The notes under the pieces: model-generated
Databases searched by the model: none
Seen by the model: only the letters and a program-made list of their open reading frames with translations
What the model was told of the DNA's origin: nothing
Shown here: positions 32,492-41,750 of the stretch, one piece after another
Layout: every line of letters begins with the position of its first letter
Numbering within the stretch: the stretch's first letter is position 1
Origin: Luteipulveratus mongoliensis
GTDB lineage: Bacteria > Actinomycetota > Actinomycetes > Actinomycetales > Dermatophilaceae
NCBI RefSeq assembly: GCF_001190945.1
Contig: NZ_CP011112.1
Coordinates: 2,914,001-2,978,000 of the forward strand
DNA length: 64,000 bases
Reading direction: 5' to 3'
Translations under genes and position numbers: made by a program

Positions 32492-33679
32492 TCAGTCGTC
32501 CAGGTCCTCCGCACGGGCCGGCACCTGGCCGCGCGCCTCGGCATAGGTCAGACCGGTGAGCATCAGCAGGTCGACCACGGTGGAGCGCATCTGAGCGCGA
32601 ATCACCTCACCCGACAGCGATGTTCGGCGCGAGGCCAGCGAGCAACGACGGGCGATACGGACGAGCGCGTCGCGCGAGTCCTCGGGGTCTCGGCGAGCGG
32701 TGAGGTCGGTCGCCATCTCGCCCATCGTGGCCGCGAGGTCGTCGAGGATGTCGAGGTAGGACGGCGGAACCAGCTCGCCCACCCAGACTGCGACTGACGC
32801 TCGTCGCACGAGCACGCGCAGGTTGCGGATGGCCCGGTCAAGGGGCTCCTGGATGTCGGCGATCCCGACCACCGACGGTCCGTGCCTCCGCCGGAAGGGC
32901 GACTGCCGGGTGACCGCGATGCCCTCCGCCGTGGCTTCGCGCAGCTCGGTCAGCATCGACTCCGAGTCCCGCGCACGGTCCAGGGCGGTGTCGACACGGT
33001 CCTGGTCACGGCGGCGTACGGCGGTGGCGGTCTCGGCGAGCACATCGCTGAGCTCGGTGAGCACTTCGCCGGCCTTGACGCGCGGTCGGCGGATCGGTGA
33101 GGTCGGCGTGATGGTCGCGGCGATGATCGCCACGATGCCTCCGACCGCGGCGTCGAGCCAGCGGCTGAACGCCGTGCCCGGAGGGGCAACGAGGATCACC
33201 ACGATCATTGACTGGACGCCCGCCTGGATCATGATGAGCCCGCCCGCGCCGAGCAGGACTGCCAGGCACATCGAGCAGACGACGACCACCGCCAGCTGCC
33301 ACGCGCCCGTGCCGAAGATGTGCACGAACACGTCGCCGATAAAGACTCCGATGGCCACGCCGGCGGTGAGCTCGACCACCCGACGCAGGCGCTGGCCGTA
33401 CGTCAGGCCAAGCGTGACCAGCACGGTCACCGGTGCGAAGAACGGTTGCGGATGGTCGAGCACGTCGTGCGCGATGACCCAGGCGAGTGCGCCGAACAAC
33501 CCGCACTGCAGGATCAGGAAGAACCGGTTGCGCAGCCGGTCGGCACGCTCTCGCAAAGAGCGACGGGTGAGCTGGGGGCGAGGGTCGAGGCGCCGACCCC
33601 AGTCGCGTGCGAGCACCGTTGCGGCAGTGCTGTCCTCGGCAGGTGGAGGGGTCTCGCCGGACGGCTCCCGCGTGCTCAT
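32492..33679 (-). CDS. FUSC-family membrane protein (aromatic acid exporter-like)
   Basis: A 395-residue inner-membrane protein. After ~40 cytoplasmic residues come six membrane helices in the span of about 45-190, then a long soluble, charged helical C-terminal region (about 200-390). This matches the FUSC/DUF939 aromatic-acid exporter group, which in some bacteria exports p-hydroxybenzoic acid or related compounds. No partner (membrane fusion protein) gene is nearby and none is needed in a Gram-positive. The substrate is unknown. It ends tail-to-tail with the PH-domain gene. Confidence 0.82.
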   Translation of the reverse strand: MSTREPSGETPPPAEDSTAATVLARDWGRRLDPRPQLTRRSLRERADRLRNRFFLILQCGLFGALAWVIAHDVLDHPQPFFAPVTVLVTLGLTYGQRLRRVVELTAGVAIGVFIGDVFVHIFGTGAWQLAVVVVCSMCLAVLLGAGGLIMIQAGVQSMIVVILVAPPGTAFSRWLDAAVGGIVAIIAATITPTSPIRRPRVKAGEVLTELSDVLAETATAVRRRDQDRVDTALDRARDSESMLTELREATAEGIAVTRQSPFRRRHGPSVVGIADIQEPLDRAIRNLRVLVRRASVAVWVGELVPPSYLDILDDLAATMGEMATDLTARRDPEDSRDALVRIARRCSLASRRTSLSGEVIRAQMRSTVVDLLMLTGLTYAEARGQVPARAEDLDD

Positions 33680-33733
33680 CGGTGACCTCCTCGACGTCGG
33701 GACGAGGCTACCGGCGTTGACGCTCGAACGCCC

Positions 33734-35785
33734 TTATCGGCGTGGTGCGCCGAACAGCCGAAGGGACATCACGTCCACGCCGCCTGCTGGCGCCGATTCG
33801 ACGACCAGTCGGACGTATCGGCCAACCCCACGCAGGTGCTCGAACTCTTCGATGCCGACCGCCCGTGGGTCGAAGTCGATCAGGTCCTGGGGAGTGGTCG
33901 CCTTCCGGTAGGGCGTGGTGCCGCCCTTCCCCGTGCTGGTCGAGGCCAGCTGGCGCCAGCGCCTGCCGTCGGCGGACAGCTCCAGCCGGTACGCCGAGGC
34001 GAACCGAACGCCCCACTGCACGGCCGCGCGGTCCAGCGCTACCGGCTCGCCGAGGTCGATCGTGAACGCAGTGCCACGGCCGCCATCCGACCCGCTGCTC
34101 CAGCCGGTCGACGGGTCGTCGTCCACGGCCGCCGCTGGATCCTGGCCAGTCGTCGCCACGGCTCTGCATCCCATGGCCAGGTCCACCGTGGGCAGTCCGC
34201 CGGGCGCGTCTCCGACCTGTTGCAGGGCACGGACGAAGCCCGGGTAGTCGGCGGCCGGCTTGGGCGAGCCCCAGCCGGCCTGGGCCACGATGTGAGTGAG
34301 CCGGGTGGTGTACTCGGAGATGTGCTGCTCGGACTCCGCGTCGCCTGCGTCGCACCAGATGTGCATGGCGGTGCCCTGGTTGGCCGATCCGGTGATCGTG
34401 CGGAATGGGGAGGGGGTCTCTCCGTCCGCTCCCCAGTTCAAGAACTCATCGACCTGCCAGTTGTCGTAGGTCCACGGGGTGTCCTTGCGGTAGTCCCAGC
34501 CGCCGCCGGCCGCGTAGTAGGTGGGCGGGCTGCCACCGTTCATCACGGTGAAGCCCTGGTCGACCAGCCACTGAGGGTCCGCGCCGCGGGAGGTCCAGAA
34601 GTCGATGTTGATGGTGCTCGACGGCCGGACGACCGCGGTCTTGACCCCGACCAACCCGTCGTTCCACATCCGCATCGTCTTGCCGTGCGCGCGCACGATG
34701 TCGTTCGCCCAGTTCAGGAACCCGAGCACGCAGTCGTTGCCGGTCAGCTTGGACGCGTCTCCGTCTGAAGGCAGGTAGTGCGCCTTCGCGTAGGCGATGT
34801 ACGCAGCGTTGTCCGACACTGAGTCGGCCTCGTCGCCGCCGATCATCCAGTAGCGGCCCGGGAAGAGCGGCAGGTACTCATCCAGCAGGTCCTTGATGAA
34901 CGCGTAGACCTCGTCCTTGCTCAGGTCCAGGGTGGTCTTGGTGCCCGGCAGACCCAGCTCGGGGTGGACGGAGAGCACCTGGGTCATGTGTCCGGGGACG
35001 TCGATCTCAGGGATGATCTCGATGTGGTGCTGCTCCGCGAGCGCGATCAGGTCGCGCACCTGGCGCTTCGTCAGGAAGCCGTCCTTCGACACCACTTCGG
35101 GGTGCGTGCTGGACTCGATGCGGAAGCCCTCACTGTCCGACAGATGCAGGTGCAGGGTGTTGAGCTGCATGTACGCCATGTTGCGGATGGTGCCTTCGAG
35201 CCACTCGGGCGTGAAGTACTTGCGACCGTTGTCGACCATCAGCCCGCGATAGGGCTTCAGCGGCCAGTCCACGGCGGTGCCGCCCGCCACGACCGGCGAC
35301 TGGTGCAGCAGCTGGAGCAGCGTACGAGTGCCCCGGAAGATGCCCGTCACAGCCGCCGCTGACAGGTCCATGACAGCGCCGGAGTCAAGGGTGTAGCCCT
35401 CGTCGCCGGTCGCCGGGTTCCTGTCGTCGGACAGTCGGAGCCGCAGATCGCCGGGGCGTGCAGCGCCGGTGACCACAGGTATCCGGCGGCCGGTCAGCGT
35501 GTGCAGGTCGGTCGCGAACAGGGCGGCGGTGCCGGCCAGCTTCGAGCGGTCGGCCCTGTCCAGGACGATGCGGCTCCGTACGCCGAAGCGGTACGCACCT
35601 CTACCGGCCGTCCACTGCTGGAGTCCGGGCACGGTCAGCGGTCGTGCTACCACCGCTTGACGGACGCCCGGGGTTCGCACGAAGCCCTCCGCCCGGGCCG
35701 AACCTGCCGGGGCGGTCGTGGCAGCCGCGACGAGGGCGGCCGTGCCGGTGACGAAGGTGCGTCGGGTGGGATGCGCCGGATGCAT
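33734..35785 (-). CDS. secreted beta-N-acetylhexosaminidase, GH20
   Basis: A 683-residue exported glycosidase. The N-terminus has a Tat signal (RRTFVTG at residues 8-14, hydrophobic stretch, then an alanine-rich cleavage region near 31). A GH20 N-terminal domain precedes the catalytic barrel: HLHLSDSEGFRIE, EIDVPGHMTQVL and GGDEAD near 315, where the Asp-Glu pair performs substrate-assisted hydrolysis. Residues ~560-680 resemble an F5/8 discoidin carbohydrate-binding domain. It should release GlcNAc from chitin oligomers or glycans outside the cell. A DasR-like operator sits just upstream. No chitinase or GlcNAc importer is adjacent. Confidence 0.93.
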   Translation of the reverse strand: MHPAHPTRRTFVTGTAALVAAATTAPAGSARAEGFVRTPGVRQAVVARPLTVPGLQQWTAGRGAYRFGVRSRIVLDRADRSKLAGTAALFATDLHTLTGRRIPVVTGAARPGDLRLRLSDDRNPATGDEGYTLDSGAVMDLSAAAVTGIFRGTRTLLQLLHQSPVVAGGTAVDWPLKPYRGLMVDNGRKYFTPEWLEGTIRNMAYMQLNTLHLHLSDSEGFRIESSTHPEVVSKDGFLTKRQVRDLIALAEQHHIEIIPEIDVPGHMTQVLSVHPELGLPGTKTTLDLSKDEVYAFIKDLLDEYLPLFPGRYWMIGGDEADSVSDNAAYIAYAKAHYLPSDGDASKLTGNDCVLGFLNWANDIVRAHGKTMRMWNDGLVGVKTAVVRPSSTINIDFWTSRGADPQWLVDQGFTVMNGGSPPTYYAAGGGWDYRKDTPWTYDNWQVDEFLNWGADGETPSPFRTITGSANQGTAMHIWCDAGDAESEQHISEYTTRLTHIVAQAGWGSPKPAADYPGFVRALQQVGDAPGGLPTVDLAMGCRAVATTGQDPAAAVDDDPSTGWSSGSDGGRGTAFTIDLGEPVALDRAAVQWGVRFASAYRLELSADGRRWRQLASTSTGKGGTTPYRKATTPQDLIDFDPRAVGIEEFEHLRGVGRYVRLVVESAPAGGVDVMSLRLFGAPRR

Positions 35786-35808
35786 TGCGACTCCAGAAGG
35801 CAGGAGGA

Positions 35809-35824
35809 AGATGTCTATACAACT
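35809..35824 (-). promoter_or_regulatory. DasR-like (dre) operator before the GH20 gene
   Basis: Read on the minus strand, AGTTGTATAGACATCT agrees with the published Streptomyces dre consensus (A, C/G, TGGTCTAGACCA, C/G, T) at 12 of 16 positions by my count, including the TAGAC core. It lies about 24 bases upstream of the hexosaminidase ATG. The DasR gene itself is not in the window. Confidence 0.5.
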
Positions 35825-35862
35825 CCGGTCATCCTGGCCGTTCGATGCGCGAGCCGCAAGGG

Positions 35863-36444
35863 TCAGTCGGGATCAGTGCGGAAGAGCAGGTGGGCGTGGT
35901 CTCGCGTGTGATCAGCGGCGAAGACCGCCGCCTCCTGACGTGCCCAGCGTTCCCAGTTGGTGCCGAACGTGTCGCCGTCGCGTTCGAGCCCGCGCTTCAT
36001 CCGCAGATCGTGCTCCGCCTCGAGCCACACTCGCACCGCGACGTCCTCGCGAGCCGACCCGACCGTGCAGGCGCAGCCCTCCACGACCACGAACCGGTGC
36101 TCGGGCACCTGCACGAGCTCGGCGTACCGTCCGCTCTGCCAGTCGAACCGGCGGTACGCCGCGGGCTCGCCCCGAGTGAGAGGGGTGAGCACCTGCGCGG
36201 ACAGGAGGGCGGGAGCGGCGGCCAGGCCGTCCCAGCCGGGAAAGATGTCGTCCAGGTGCACGACGGGCGCATCGTCGAGGGCTCGCGAGACGAGCTGGGC
36301 GAGTGAGGACTTCCCCGAGCCGGCAGGCCCGTCGATCCCGACGATCACCGGGGCGCCGCGCGCTGCTCGGGCGAGGTCGGCGACTCGCTCGGCGTCGGCG
36401 GGGCGCGCGTGGTTCACACCCCAGACGTGATGGTCATCGGACAC
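35863..36444 (-). CDS. uridine kinase-like P-loop protein
   Basis: A 193-residue P-loop NTPase resembling the uridine kinase/phosphoribulokinase group. Walker A is GPAGSGKSS near residues 38-46, followed by VVHLDDIFPGWDG, the substrate-side acidic motif of nucleoside kinases, and FVVVEGCAC. The family pattern suggests phosphorylation of a small hydroxylated substrate; uridine itself is not proven. I prefer the GTG at 36444, because a -10-like TAGGGT on the minus strand (36457-36452) ends seven bases upstream; a GTG at 36453 is also open. It is divergent from hisF with about 20 bases between starts. Confidence 0.8.
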   Translation of the reverse strand: MSDDHHVWGVNHARPADAERVADLARAARGAPVIVGIDGPAGSGKSSLAQLVSRALDDAPVVHLDDIFPGWDGLAAAPALLSAQVLTPLTRGEPAAYRRFDWQSGRYAELVQVPEHRFVVVEGCACTVGSAREDVAVRVWLEAEHDLRMKRGLERDGDTFGTNWERWARQEAAVFAADHTRDHAHLLFRTDPD

Positions 36445-36451
36445 GGACGTC

Positions 36452-36461
36452 ACCCTAGGCT
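36452..36461. promoter_or_regulatory. overlapping divergent -10 boxes, hisF and kinase
   Basis: The ten bases ACCCTAGGCT contain TAGGCT on the plus strand (36456-36461), six bases before the hisF GTG, and TAGGGT on the minus strand (36457-36452), seven bases before the kinase GTG at 36444. Two leaderless promoters would share the central CTAG and could not be used by two polymerases at once. Confidence 0.5.
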
Positions 36462-36467
36462 GACGGC

Positions 36468-37223
36468 GTGAGCGTCGCCGTCCGTGTCATCCCGTGTCTC
36501 GATGTCGATGCCGGTCGTGTGGTCAAGGGCGTCAACTTCGACAACCTGCGCGACGCGGGCGATCCCGTCGAGCTGGCCGCCGTCTACGACCGGCAGGGCG
36601 CCGATGAGCTCACCTTCCTCGACGTCACCGCGTCATCGGCCGACCGCGAGACGACCTACGACGTCGTACGCCGGACGGCCGAGCAGGTCTTCATCCCGCT
36701 GACCGTCGGGGGAGGCGTACGCGCAGTCGGCGATGTCGACCTGCTGCTGCGCGCGGGCGCCGACAAGGTCGGCATCAACACCGGCGCCATCGCTCGCCCG
36801 GAGGTCATCGCTGAGATCGCCGACCGGTTCGGCTCTCAGGTGCTCGTGCTGTCCGCTGATGTACGCCGCTCGCCGGACGGCCGCTTCGAGGTCACCACCC
36901 ACGGTGGTCGCCGGTCGGCCGGTCTCGAGGCGGTCGAGTGGTGCGTACGCGCGACAGAGCTGGGCGCCGGCGAGATCCTGCTGAACTCGATGGACGCGGA
37001 CGGGACCAAGAACGGGTTCGACCTGGAGCTGATCCGGGCGGTGCGCGCCGAAGTGAGTGTGCCGCTGATCGCCAGCGGAGGAGCCGGCACACCGCAGCAC
37101 TTCGTGGAAGCCGTGGAGGCGGGGGCCGACGCGGTCCTAGCGGCCTCGGTGTTCCACTTCCAGGAGATGACGATCGGCCAGGTCAAGGACGCCTTGCGCA
37201 CCGCCGGCCACGAGGTCCGTTAG
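36468..37223 (+). CDS. hisF: imidazole glycerol phosphate synthase, cyclase subunit
   Basis: HisF closes the imidazole ring using ammonia from HisH. The 251-residue TIM barrel has the two catalytic aspartates in [16 protein letters not shown] (about residue 11) and [12 protein letters not shown] (about 130), and the phosphate loops GGGVRA and ASGGAGTP. The GTG at 36468 lacks a Shine-Dalgarno and fits a leaderless start. Its partners hisH and hisA/priA are not here, which is unusual because hisF normally ends that cluster. It ends tail-to-tail with the next gene, the two stop codons sharing bases in TTAG. Confidence 0.95.
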   Translation: MSVAVRVIPCLDVDAGRVVKGVNFDNLRDAGDPVELAAVYDRQGADELTFLDVTASSADRETTYDVVRRTAEQVFIPLTVGGGVRAVGDVDLLLRAGADKVGINTGAIARPEVIAEIADRFGSQVLVLSADVRRSPDGRFEVTTHGGRRSAGLEAVEWCVRATELGAGEILLNSMDADGTKNGFDLELIRAVRAEVSVPLIASGGAGTPQHFVEAVEAGADAVLAASVFHFQEMTIGQVKDALRTAGHEVR

Positions 37224-37873
37224 AGCCCCATCGTCGCTGACCGGTACGCCGCGACCGCGTCCGGAGGACCGTCGATCTCGACATCGGCCCTGGCACCATC
37301 CGCGCCGGCCCGGCCCGCGATGCTCAGCAGGATCTCGCCGGGAGCGCCCTTCAGCGTGACGGTCTGCTCGGGTCCGCTGCCGCGTCGCAGCACCGCCTCG
37401 CCGTGGCCGTCGCTCTGTGCCTCGACACCGACGTCGACCCCACGCAGCGTCATCTTGGCCATCCGCTGCACGACCGGCCACAGCTCTCGCTCAGCAGCTG
37501 AGGTCAGCTCGCGCCGCGCGCTCGGATCGACGCCGCGCAGCACGTCCTCGTGGTGGATGAAGAACTCACCCGTGTTGGCGACCTGGTCGATCGCGCCGAT
37601 CCGGAACGGCGAAAGGAAGGGCGGCCCGGAGCGTACGGTCTGCACGAGCTGCTCCCACGGCTGCGCCGCGAGGCTGGACATCACCGAGTCGGTGTGGCTC
37701 GACAGCGCACTGACGAACATCCCGATCGCAGCGTCGGGACGCGACTCGCGCAGCACGAGATGGGCGGCGAGGTCACGGGTCGTCCAGCCCGCGCAGAGAG
37801 TGTCCGCGTCGGGCCCGACGAGCTCGAAGGTGTCGCAGAGCGCCTGTCGTTCCTGCTGAGCCAGAGATGCCAT
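37220..37873 (-). CDS. TIGR03085-type DinB/mycothiol-dependent protein
   Basis: A 217-residue protein of the actinobacterial TIGR03085 group, related to mycothiol-dependent maleylpyruvate isomerases of the DinB fold. The helical bundle residues [36 protein letters not shown] region (first half only quoted by family match) includes the HLVLRE metal-histidine helix near residue 38, and [10 protein letters not shown] near 105 supplies two more histidines, so a metal site looks complete. A small C-terminal domain follows. The start ATG at 37873 is favoured; the frame is open upstream. Substrate unknown. Confidence 0.78.
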   Translation of the reverse strand: MASLAQQERQALCDTFELVGPDADTLCAGWTTRDLAAHLVLRESRPDAAIGMFVSALSSHTDSVMSSLAAQPWEQLVQTVRSGPPFLSPFRIGAIDQVANTGEFFIHHEDVLRGVDPSARRELTSAAERELWPVVQRMAKMTLRGVDVGVEAQSDGHGEAVLRRGSGPEQTVTLKGAPGEILLSIAGRAGADGARADVEIDGPPDAVAAYRSATMGL

Positions 37874-38005
37874 GGCGCCATGCTCTCGCGAATAACCGGT
37901 GGCGGTCGTGTCGGTACCGCGTGAGAGGCTGGAAGACGCGGTCGCACCGGCTTTGGGGAGTCGGTCTGCGGACCCGTCCACCCGCGGTACGAAAGGGATC
38001 TCGCC

Positions 38006-39883
38006 GTGACCTCGGCTGCTCAGACCAGGCCGGCACCTCGCCGTACCCTCCGCCGGGGCCTGCGCGTCATCGCGACCGGGTTCGGCGAGCAGCGCAAGGT
38101 GCTCGCCGTGGCCGTTCTCGGTTCGGCGATCTACGGGGTGATGACCGTCGCGATGGCGCGGGTGATCGCTCATCTGGTGTCCTCGATCGTCGAGCCGGCC
38201 GTTGCTGCGCGCTCGATCAGCGGCGGGCAGGTCTGGACGATCGTCTGGCAGATGACGCTGGCCGTGCTGCTCACGGTGGTCGGTGTGGTGCTGCGTCGGG
38301 TCGGTGCCGGCATCGCGTTCTTCAACCTCAACGCGTCCTACCGTCGACGGGTCACCCGCCAGTACCTCCGGCTCCCGCTCGCGTGGCACCACCGGCACCC
38401 GTCCGGCCAGCTGCTCTCCAACGCCAATGCCGATGTCGAGGCCACCTGGAACGTCTTCCAGCCGCTGCCCATGGCGATCGGTGTCCTCGTGATGCTGGCG
38501 GTGGGCTCGGTCGAGATGTTCCGTGTCGACCTGTGGCTGGCGTTGATCGGAATGCTCGTGTTCCCAGCGCTTTTCGTGGCCAACCTGGTCTTCCAGTCCC
38601 GCATGTCACCTCGTGTCACCCTCGCCCAGCAGCTGCGGGCGGAGGTCAGCGAGGTCGCCCACGAGAGCCTCGAGGCTGGGCTGCTGGTCAAGGCGATGGG
38701 TCGCGAGGAGCAGGAGACCGCGAGGTTCGCCGAGGTCACCAACCGGTTGCGAGTGGCCGCCGTCGAGGTCGGTCGGACGCGCGGCACCTTCGACCCGGTG
38801 ATCGAGGCGATCCCGACGTTCGGCACGTTGGCCGTGCTCGCAGTGGGGACCGCTCGCGTGTCCTCCGGCGACCTCGACGCCGCCTCCGTGGTCCAGATCG
38901 CCTACCTCTTCTCCGTGCTCGCGTTCCCGGTCCGCTCGTTCGGCTGGGTGCTCGCCGAGCTGCCGCGCACCGTCAACGGCTGGGACCGCGTCGCCGGCGT
39001 CCTGCGCGCTCGCGGCGAGATGACGTACGGCGACCAGCCTCTCCCGTTCGACGGCCAGGGCGCGGTCGGACTGGAGGGCGTCTCGTACGCCTATGACGTC
39101 GCCGAGCGCTCCGACCTGGGCCGCGAGGGCGTGACCGGCTCGGAGTCGGCACCGACTGAGCGCGTCACTGCCGTCCGGGACGTCACCATCGAGATCCCGC
39201 CCGGGCAGACGACCGCGCTGGTCGGGCCCACGGGCTCCGGCAAGTCGACCCTCGTCAACATGGTGCTGCGGCTGGTCGATCCGACGGGCGGCGTGGTCGA
39301 GATCGACGGGCGCGACCTGCGCGAGGTCCGGCAGGGCGGCGTACCCGAGGTGGCGACGCTGGTCGCCCAGGAGACCTTCCTGTTCGACGACACCGTGGAG
39401 GGCAACGTCACACTCGGCCGGGACGCCGATGAGACGGATGTCGAGGACGCTCTGCGGGTCGCACAGGCATCCAAGTTTGTGGCGGAGCTCTCGGACGGCG
39501 CGCAGACCCGGGTGGGGGAGCGCGGTGCGAGCCTGTCCGGCGGACAGCGTCAGCGAATTGCGTTGGCACGTGCGGTGATTCGCCGGCCCCGGTTGCTGGT
39601 GCTCGACGATGCGACATCCGCCGTTGACCCGGCCATCGAGACAGCCATCCTCGACGGGCTGCGCGAGCGCAGTGACGGGATGACCGTGCTCGTCGTGGCC
39701 TACCGGAAGTCGACGATCGGCATGGCTGACCGGGTCGCCTACATCGAGCGTGGCCGGGTACTCGATCAGGGCACGCACTCTGAGCTGATGGACCGGTGCG
39801 AGGGCTACCGCCGGCTCGTCACCGCCTACACCCGCGAGGCTGAGGAACGCGCAGCCGTGGCGGCCGATGAGGAGGCGTCATGA
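38006..39883 (+). CDS. ABC exporter half-transporter, degenerate NBD
   Basis: A 625-residue fused permease-ATPase: six membrane helices in about residues 30-330, then the nucleotide-binding domain. Walker A is GPTGSGKST (~407) and the signature LSGGQRQR is canonical (~509), but the Walker B end reads VLDDATSAVD, with Asp for the catalytic Glu, and the H-loop reads VVAYRKST, with Tyr for His. It is therefore the ATP-binding but weakly hydrolysing partner of a heterodimer. The GTG at 38006 follows AAAGGGA. It overlaps the partner gene by four bases. Drug or lipid-like substrate export is possible; not determinable. Confidence 0.92.
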   Translation: MTSAAQTRPAPRRTLRRGLRVIATGFGEQRKVLAVAVLGSAIYGVMTVAMARVIAHLVSSIVEPAVAARSISGGQVWTIVWQMTLAVLLTVVGVVLRRVGAGIAFFNLNASYRRRVTRQYLRLPLAWHHRHPSGQLLSNANADVEATWNVFQPLPMAIGVLVMLAVGSVEMFRVDLWLALIGMLVFPALFVANLVFQSRMSPRVTLAQQLRAEVSEVAHESLEAGLLVKAMGREEQETARFAEVTNRLRVAAVEVGRTRGTFDPVIEAIPTFGTLAVLAVGTARVSSGDLDAASVVQIAYLFSVLAFPVRSFGWVLAELPRTVNGWDRVAGVLRARGEMTYGDQPLPFDGQGAVGLEGVSYAYDVAERSDLGREGVTGSESAPTERVTAVRDVTIEIPPGQTTALVGPTGSGKSTLVNMVLRLVDPTGGVVEIDGRDLREVRQGGVPEVATLVAQETFLFDDTVEGNVTLGRDADETDVEDALRVAQASKFVAELSDGAQTRVGERGASLSGGQRQRIALARAVIRRPRLLVLDDATSAVDPAIETAILDGLRERSDGMTVLVVAYRKSTIGMADRVAYIERGRVLDQGTHSELMDRCEGYRRLVTAYTREAEERAAVAADEEAS

Positions 39884-41679
39884 GCGCGGACACCGCGACC
39901 TCGAGCGAGATCGGCGGCAGCGCCGAGCTGACGACCAGCCAGACGCTGCGTCGCGGCGTCCAGCTGTCACCGGAGCTGCGCAACGGTCTGCTCGTCACCC
40001 TGGCGCTCGCCCTGATCTCGACGCTCGGACGCGTCCTCGTGCCGTTCGTCGTCCAGCAGACCATCGACCACGGCATCATGGCCGACGGCGGTCCGGACAC
40101 CGGCCTGGTCGTACGACTGGTGTGCCTCGCGGGGCTCGCCGTCGGGCTGACGGCCGTGACGTCGTACTTCGTCAACCTGCGGCTTTTCCGCGCCTCTGAG
40201 GGCGGTCTGGCCACACTGCGGGTGCGCGCCTTCCGACACATCCACGACCTGTCGGCCTTGACCCAGAACTCCGAACGCCGTGGCGCGCTGGTCTCGCGGG
40301 TCACCAGTGACGTCGACACGATCTCGCAGTTCGTGCAGTTCGGCGGGCTGATGTTCATCGTCTCGATCGGTCAGCTGACCGTCGCGACCGTGCTGATGGT
40401 CATCTACAGCCCGCTGCTGGCCGCGGTGGTCTGGATCTGCTTCATCCCGCTGTTCGTGGTCGTGCGCCGTTTCCAGGGGATGGTGGGTCGGGCCTACACC
40501 GGAGTTCGCGAACGCGTGGGCGACATGCTCGCGGCAATCTCGGAGTCGGTGGTCGGGGCGGTGACGATTCGGGCGTACGGCGTCGAGGAGCGCACCGGCG
40601 AGCGGATTGACCTCGCGATCGACCGGCACCGACGTGCGGCCATCCTGGCTCAGCTCAAGGCTGTTGCCGCGTTCACCTCCGGACAGCTGGTCGCCGGCCT
40701 GACGACCATGGCAGTGCTCGCGGTGGGTGCAGTGATGGCCGCGCACGGTGACCTCAGCCTGGGTGAGCTGCTCGCATTCTTGTTCCTGGTCAACCTCTTC
40801 ACCCAGCCGGTGCAGACGGCGACCGAGATCCTCAACGAGATGCAGAACGCCATCGCCGGTTGGCGACGCGTCATCGGCGTGATCGACACTCCAGCCGATG
40901 TCAGCGACCCGGCCGACGACGGTGTCGAGCTGCCGCGTGGGCCGATCACGGTGGAGTTCGACGACGTGTCCTTCGCCTACCCGGGCGGCGAGACCGTGCT
41001 GTCCGACGTCTCGTTGACGATTCCGCCTCGGTCGCGCGTGGCCGTGGTGGGGGAGACGGGCTCGGGCAAGACGACGCTCGCCAAGCTCCTCACCCGACTG
41101 ATGGACCCGGCGGGCGGGACCGTACGGCTGGACGGCGTCGACCTGCGTGATCTCCGCTTCTCGTCCTTGCGGTCGCGCGTGGTGATGGTGCCGCAGGAGG
41201 GCTTCCTCTTCGATGCCACGCTGCTGCACAACCTCAGGTTCGGTCGCCCGGACGCGAGCATCGAGGACGTCGAGCTGACTCTCACCGAGCTCGGACTGGA
41301 CGGGTGGGTCGAGGGCTTGCCGCACGGTCTGGACACCGAGGTCGGCCAGCGCGGCGAGTCCCTGTCGGCCGGTGAGCGCCAGCTGGTCGCGCTCGCTCGC
41401 GCCTACCTCGCCGACCCTGATCTCCTGGTGCTCGACGAGGCCACCAGCGCAGTTGACCCCTCCACCGAGGTACGCATCCAGCGAGCCCTCGACGGTCTCA
41501 CCACCGGCCGCACGTCGGTCGCCATCGCCCACCGGCTCTCCACCGCGGAAGCAGCCGATGAGGTGATCGTGGTCGACCGCGGTCGCGTCGTGCAGCGTGG
41601 GCCGCACGAGCAGCTCGTCCGGCAGCAGGACGGGGTCTATGCCCGTCTGCACGCGTCCTGGGCCCGCCAGCAGACCTGA
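39880..41679 (+). CDS. ABC exporter half-transporter, canonical Walker B
   Basis: The 599-residue partner of the preceding gene, with six membrane helices in about residues 25-310 and an NBD with Walker A GETGSGKTT (~390), Walker B LVLDEATSAVD with the catalytic Glu (~517) and the H-loop IAHRLST (~550). Its signature is LSAGERQL instead of LSGGQ. Combined with the partner's intact signature and broken Walker B/H-loop, the dimer has one working and one degenerate site, as in TmrAB and BmrCD. The start ATG overlaps the partner's TGA. Confidence 0.93.
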   Translation: MSADTATSSEIGGSAELTTSQTLRRGVQLSPELRNGLLVTLALALISTLGRVLVPFVVQQTIDHGIMADGGPDTGLVVRLVCLAGLAVGLTAVTSYFVNLRLFRASEGGLATLRVRAFRHIHDLSALTQNSERRGALVSRVTSDVDTISQFVQFGGLMFIVSIGQLTVATVLMVIYSPLLAAVVWICFIPLFVVVRRFQGMVGRAYTGVRERVGDMLAAISESVVGAVTIRAYGVEERTGERIDLAIDRHRRAAILAQLKAVAAFTSGQLVAGLTTMAVLAVGAVMAAHGDLSLGELLAFLFLVNLFTQPVQTATEILNEMQNAIAGWRRVIGVIDTPADVSDPADDGVELPRGPITVEFDDVSFAYPGGETVLSDVSLTIPPRSRVAVVGETGSGKTTLAKLLTRLMDPAGGTVRLDGVDLRDLRFSSLRSRVVMVPQEGFLFDATLLHNLRFGRPDASIEDVELTLTELGLDGWVEGLPHGLDTEVGQRGESLSAGERQLVALARAYLADPDLLVLDEATSAVDPSTEVRIQRALDGLTTGRTSVAIAHRLSTAEAADEVIVVDRGRVVQRGPHEQLVRQQDGVYARLHASWARQQT

Positions 41680-41696
41680 TCTCGGCTTCCCTGGGG

Positions 41697-41727
41697 TATC
41701 GATATTCGATAGTATCGAAAATCGATA
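41697..41727 (+). promoter_or_regulatory. tandem operators in the DUF2975 promoter
   Basis: Two perfect inverted repeats stand 16 bp apart: TATCGA-TAT-TCGATA (41697-41711) and TATCGA-AAA-TCGATA (41713-41727). A -10-like TAGTAT (41710-41715) lies exactly between them; a second, TAGCAT, is at 41726-41731. The sites precede GGGAGG and the ATG at 41751. The AT-rich pair stands out in this GC-rich DNA. The HTH encoded by the second gene is the obvious candidate binder. Confidence 0.75.
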
Positions 41728-41750
41728 GCATCAAATCTCGGGAGGCTCGG

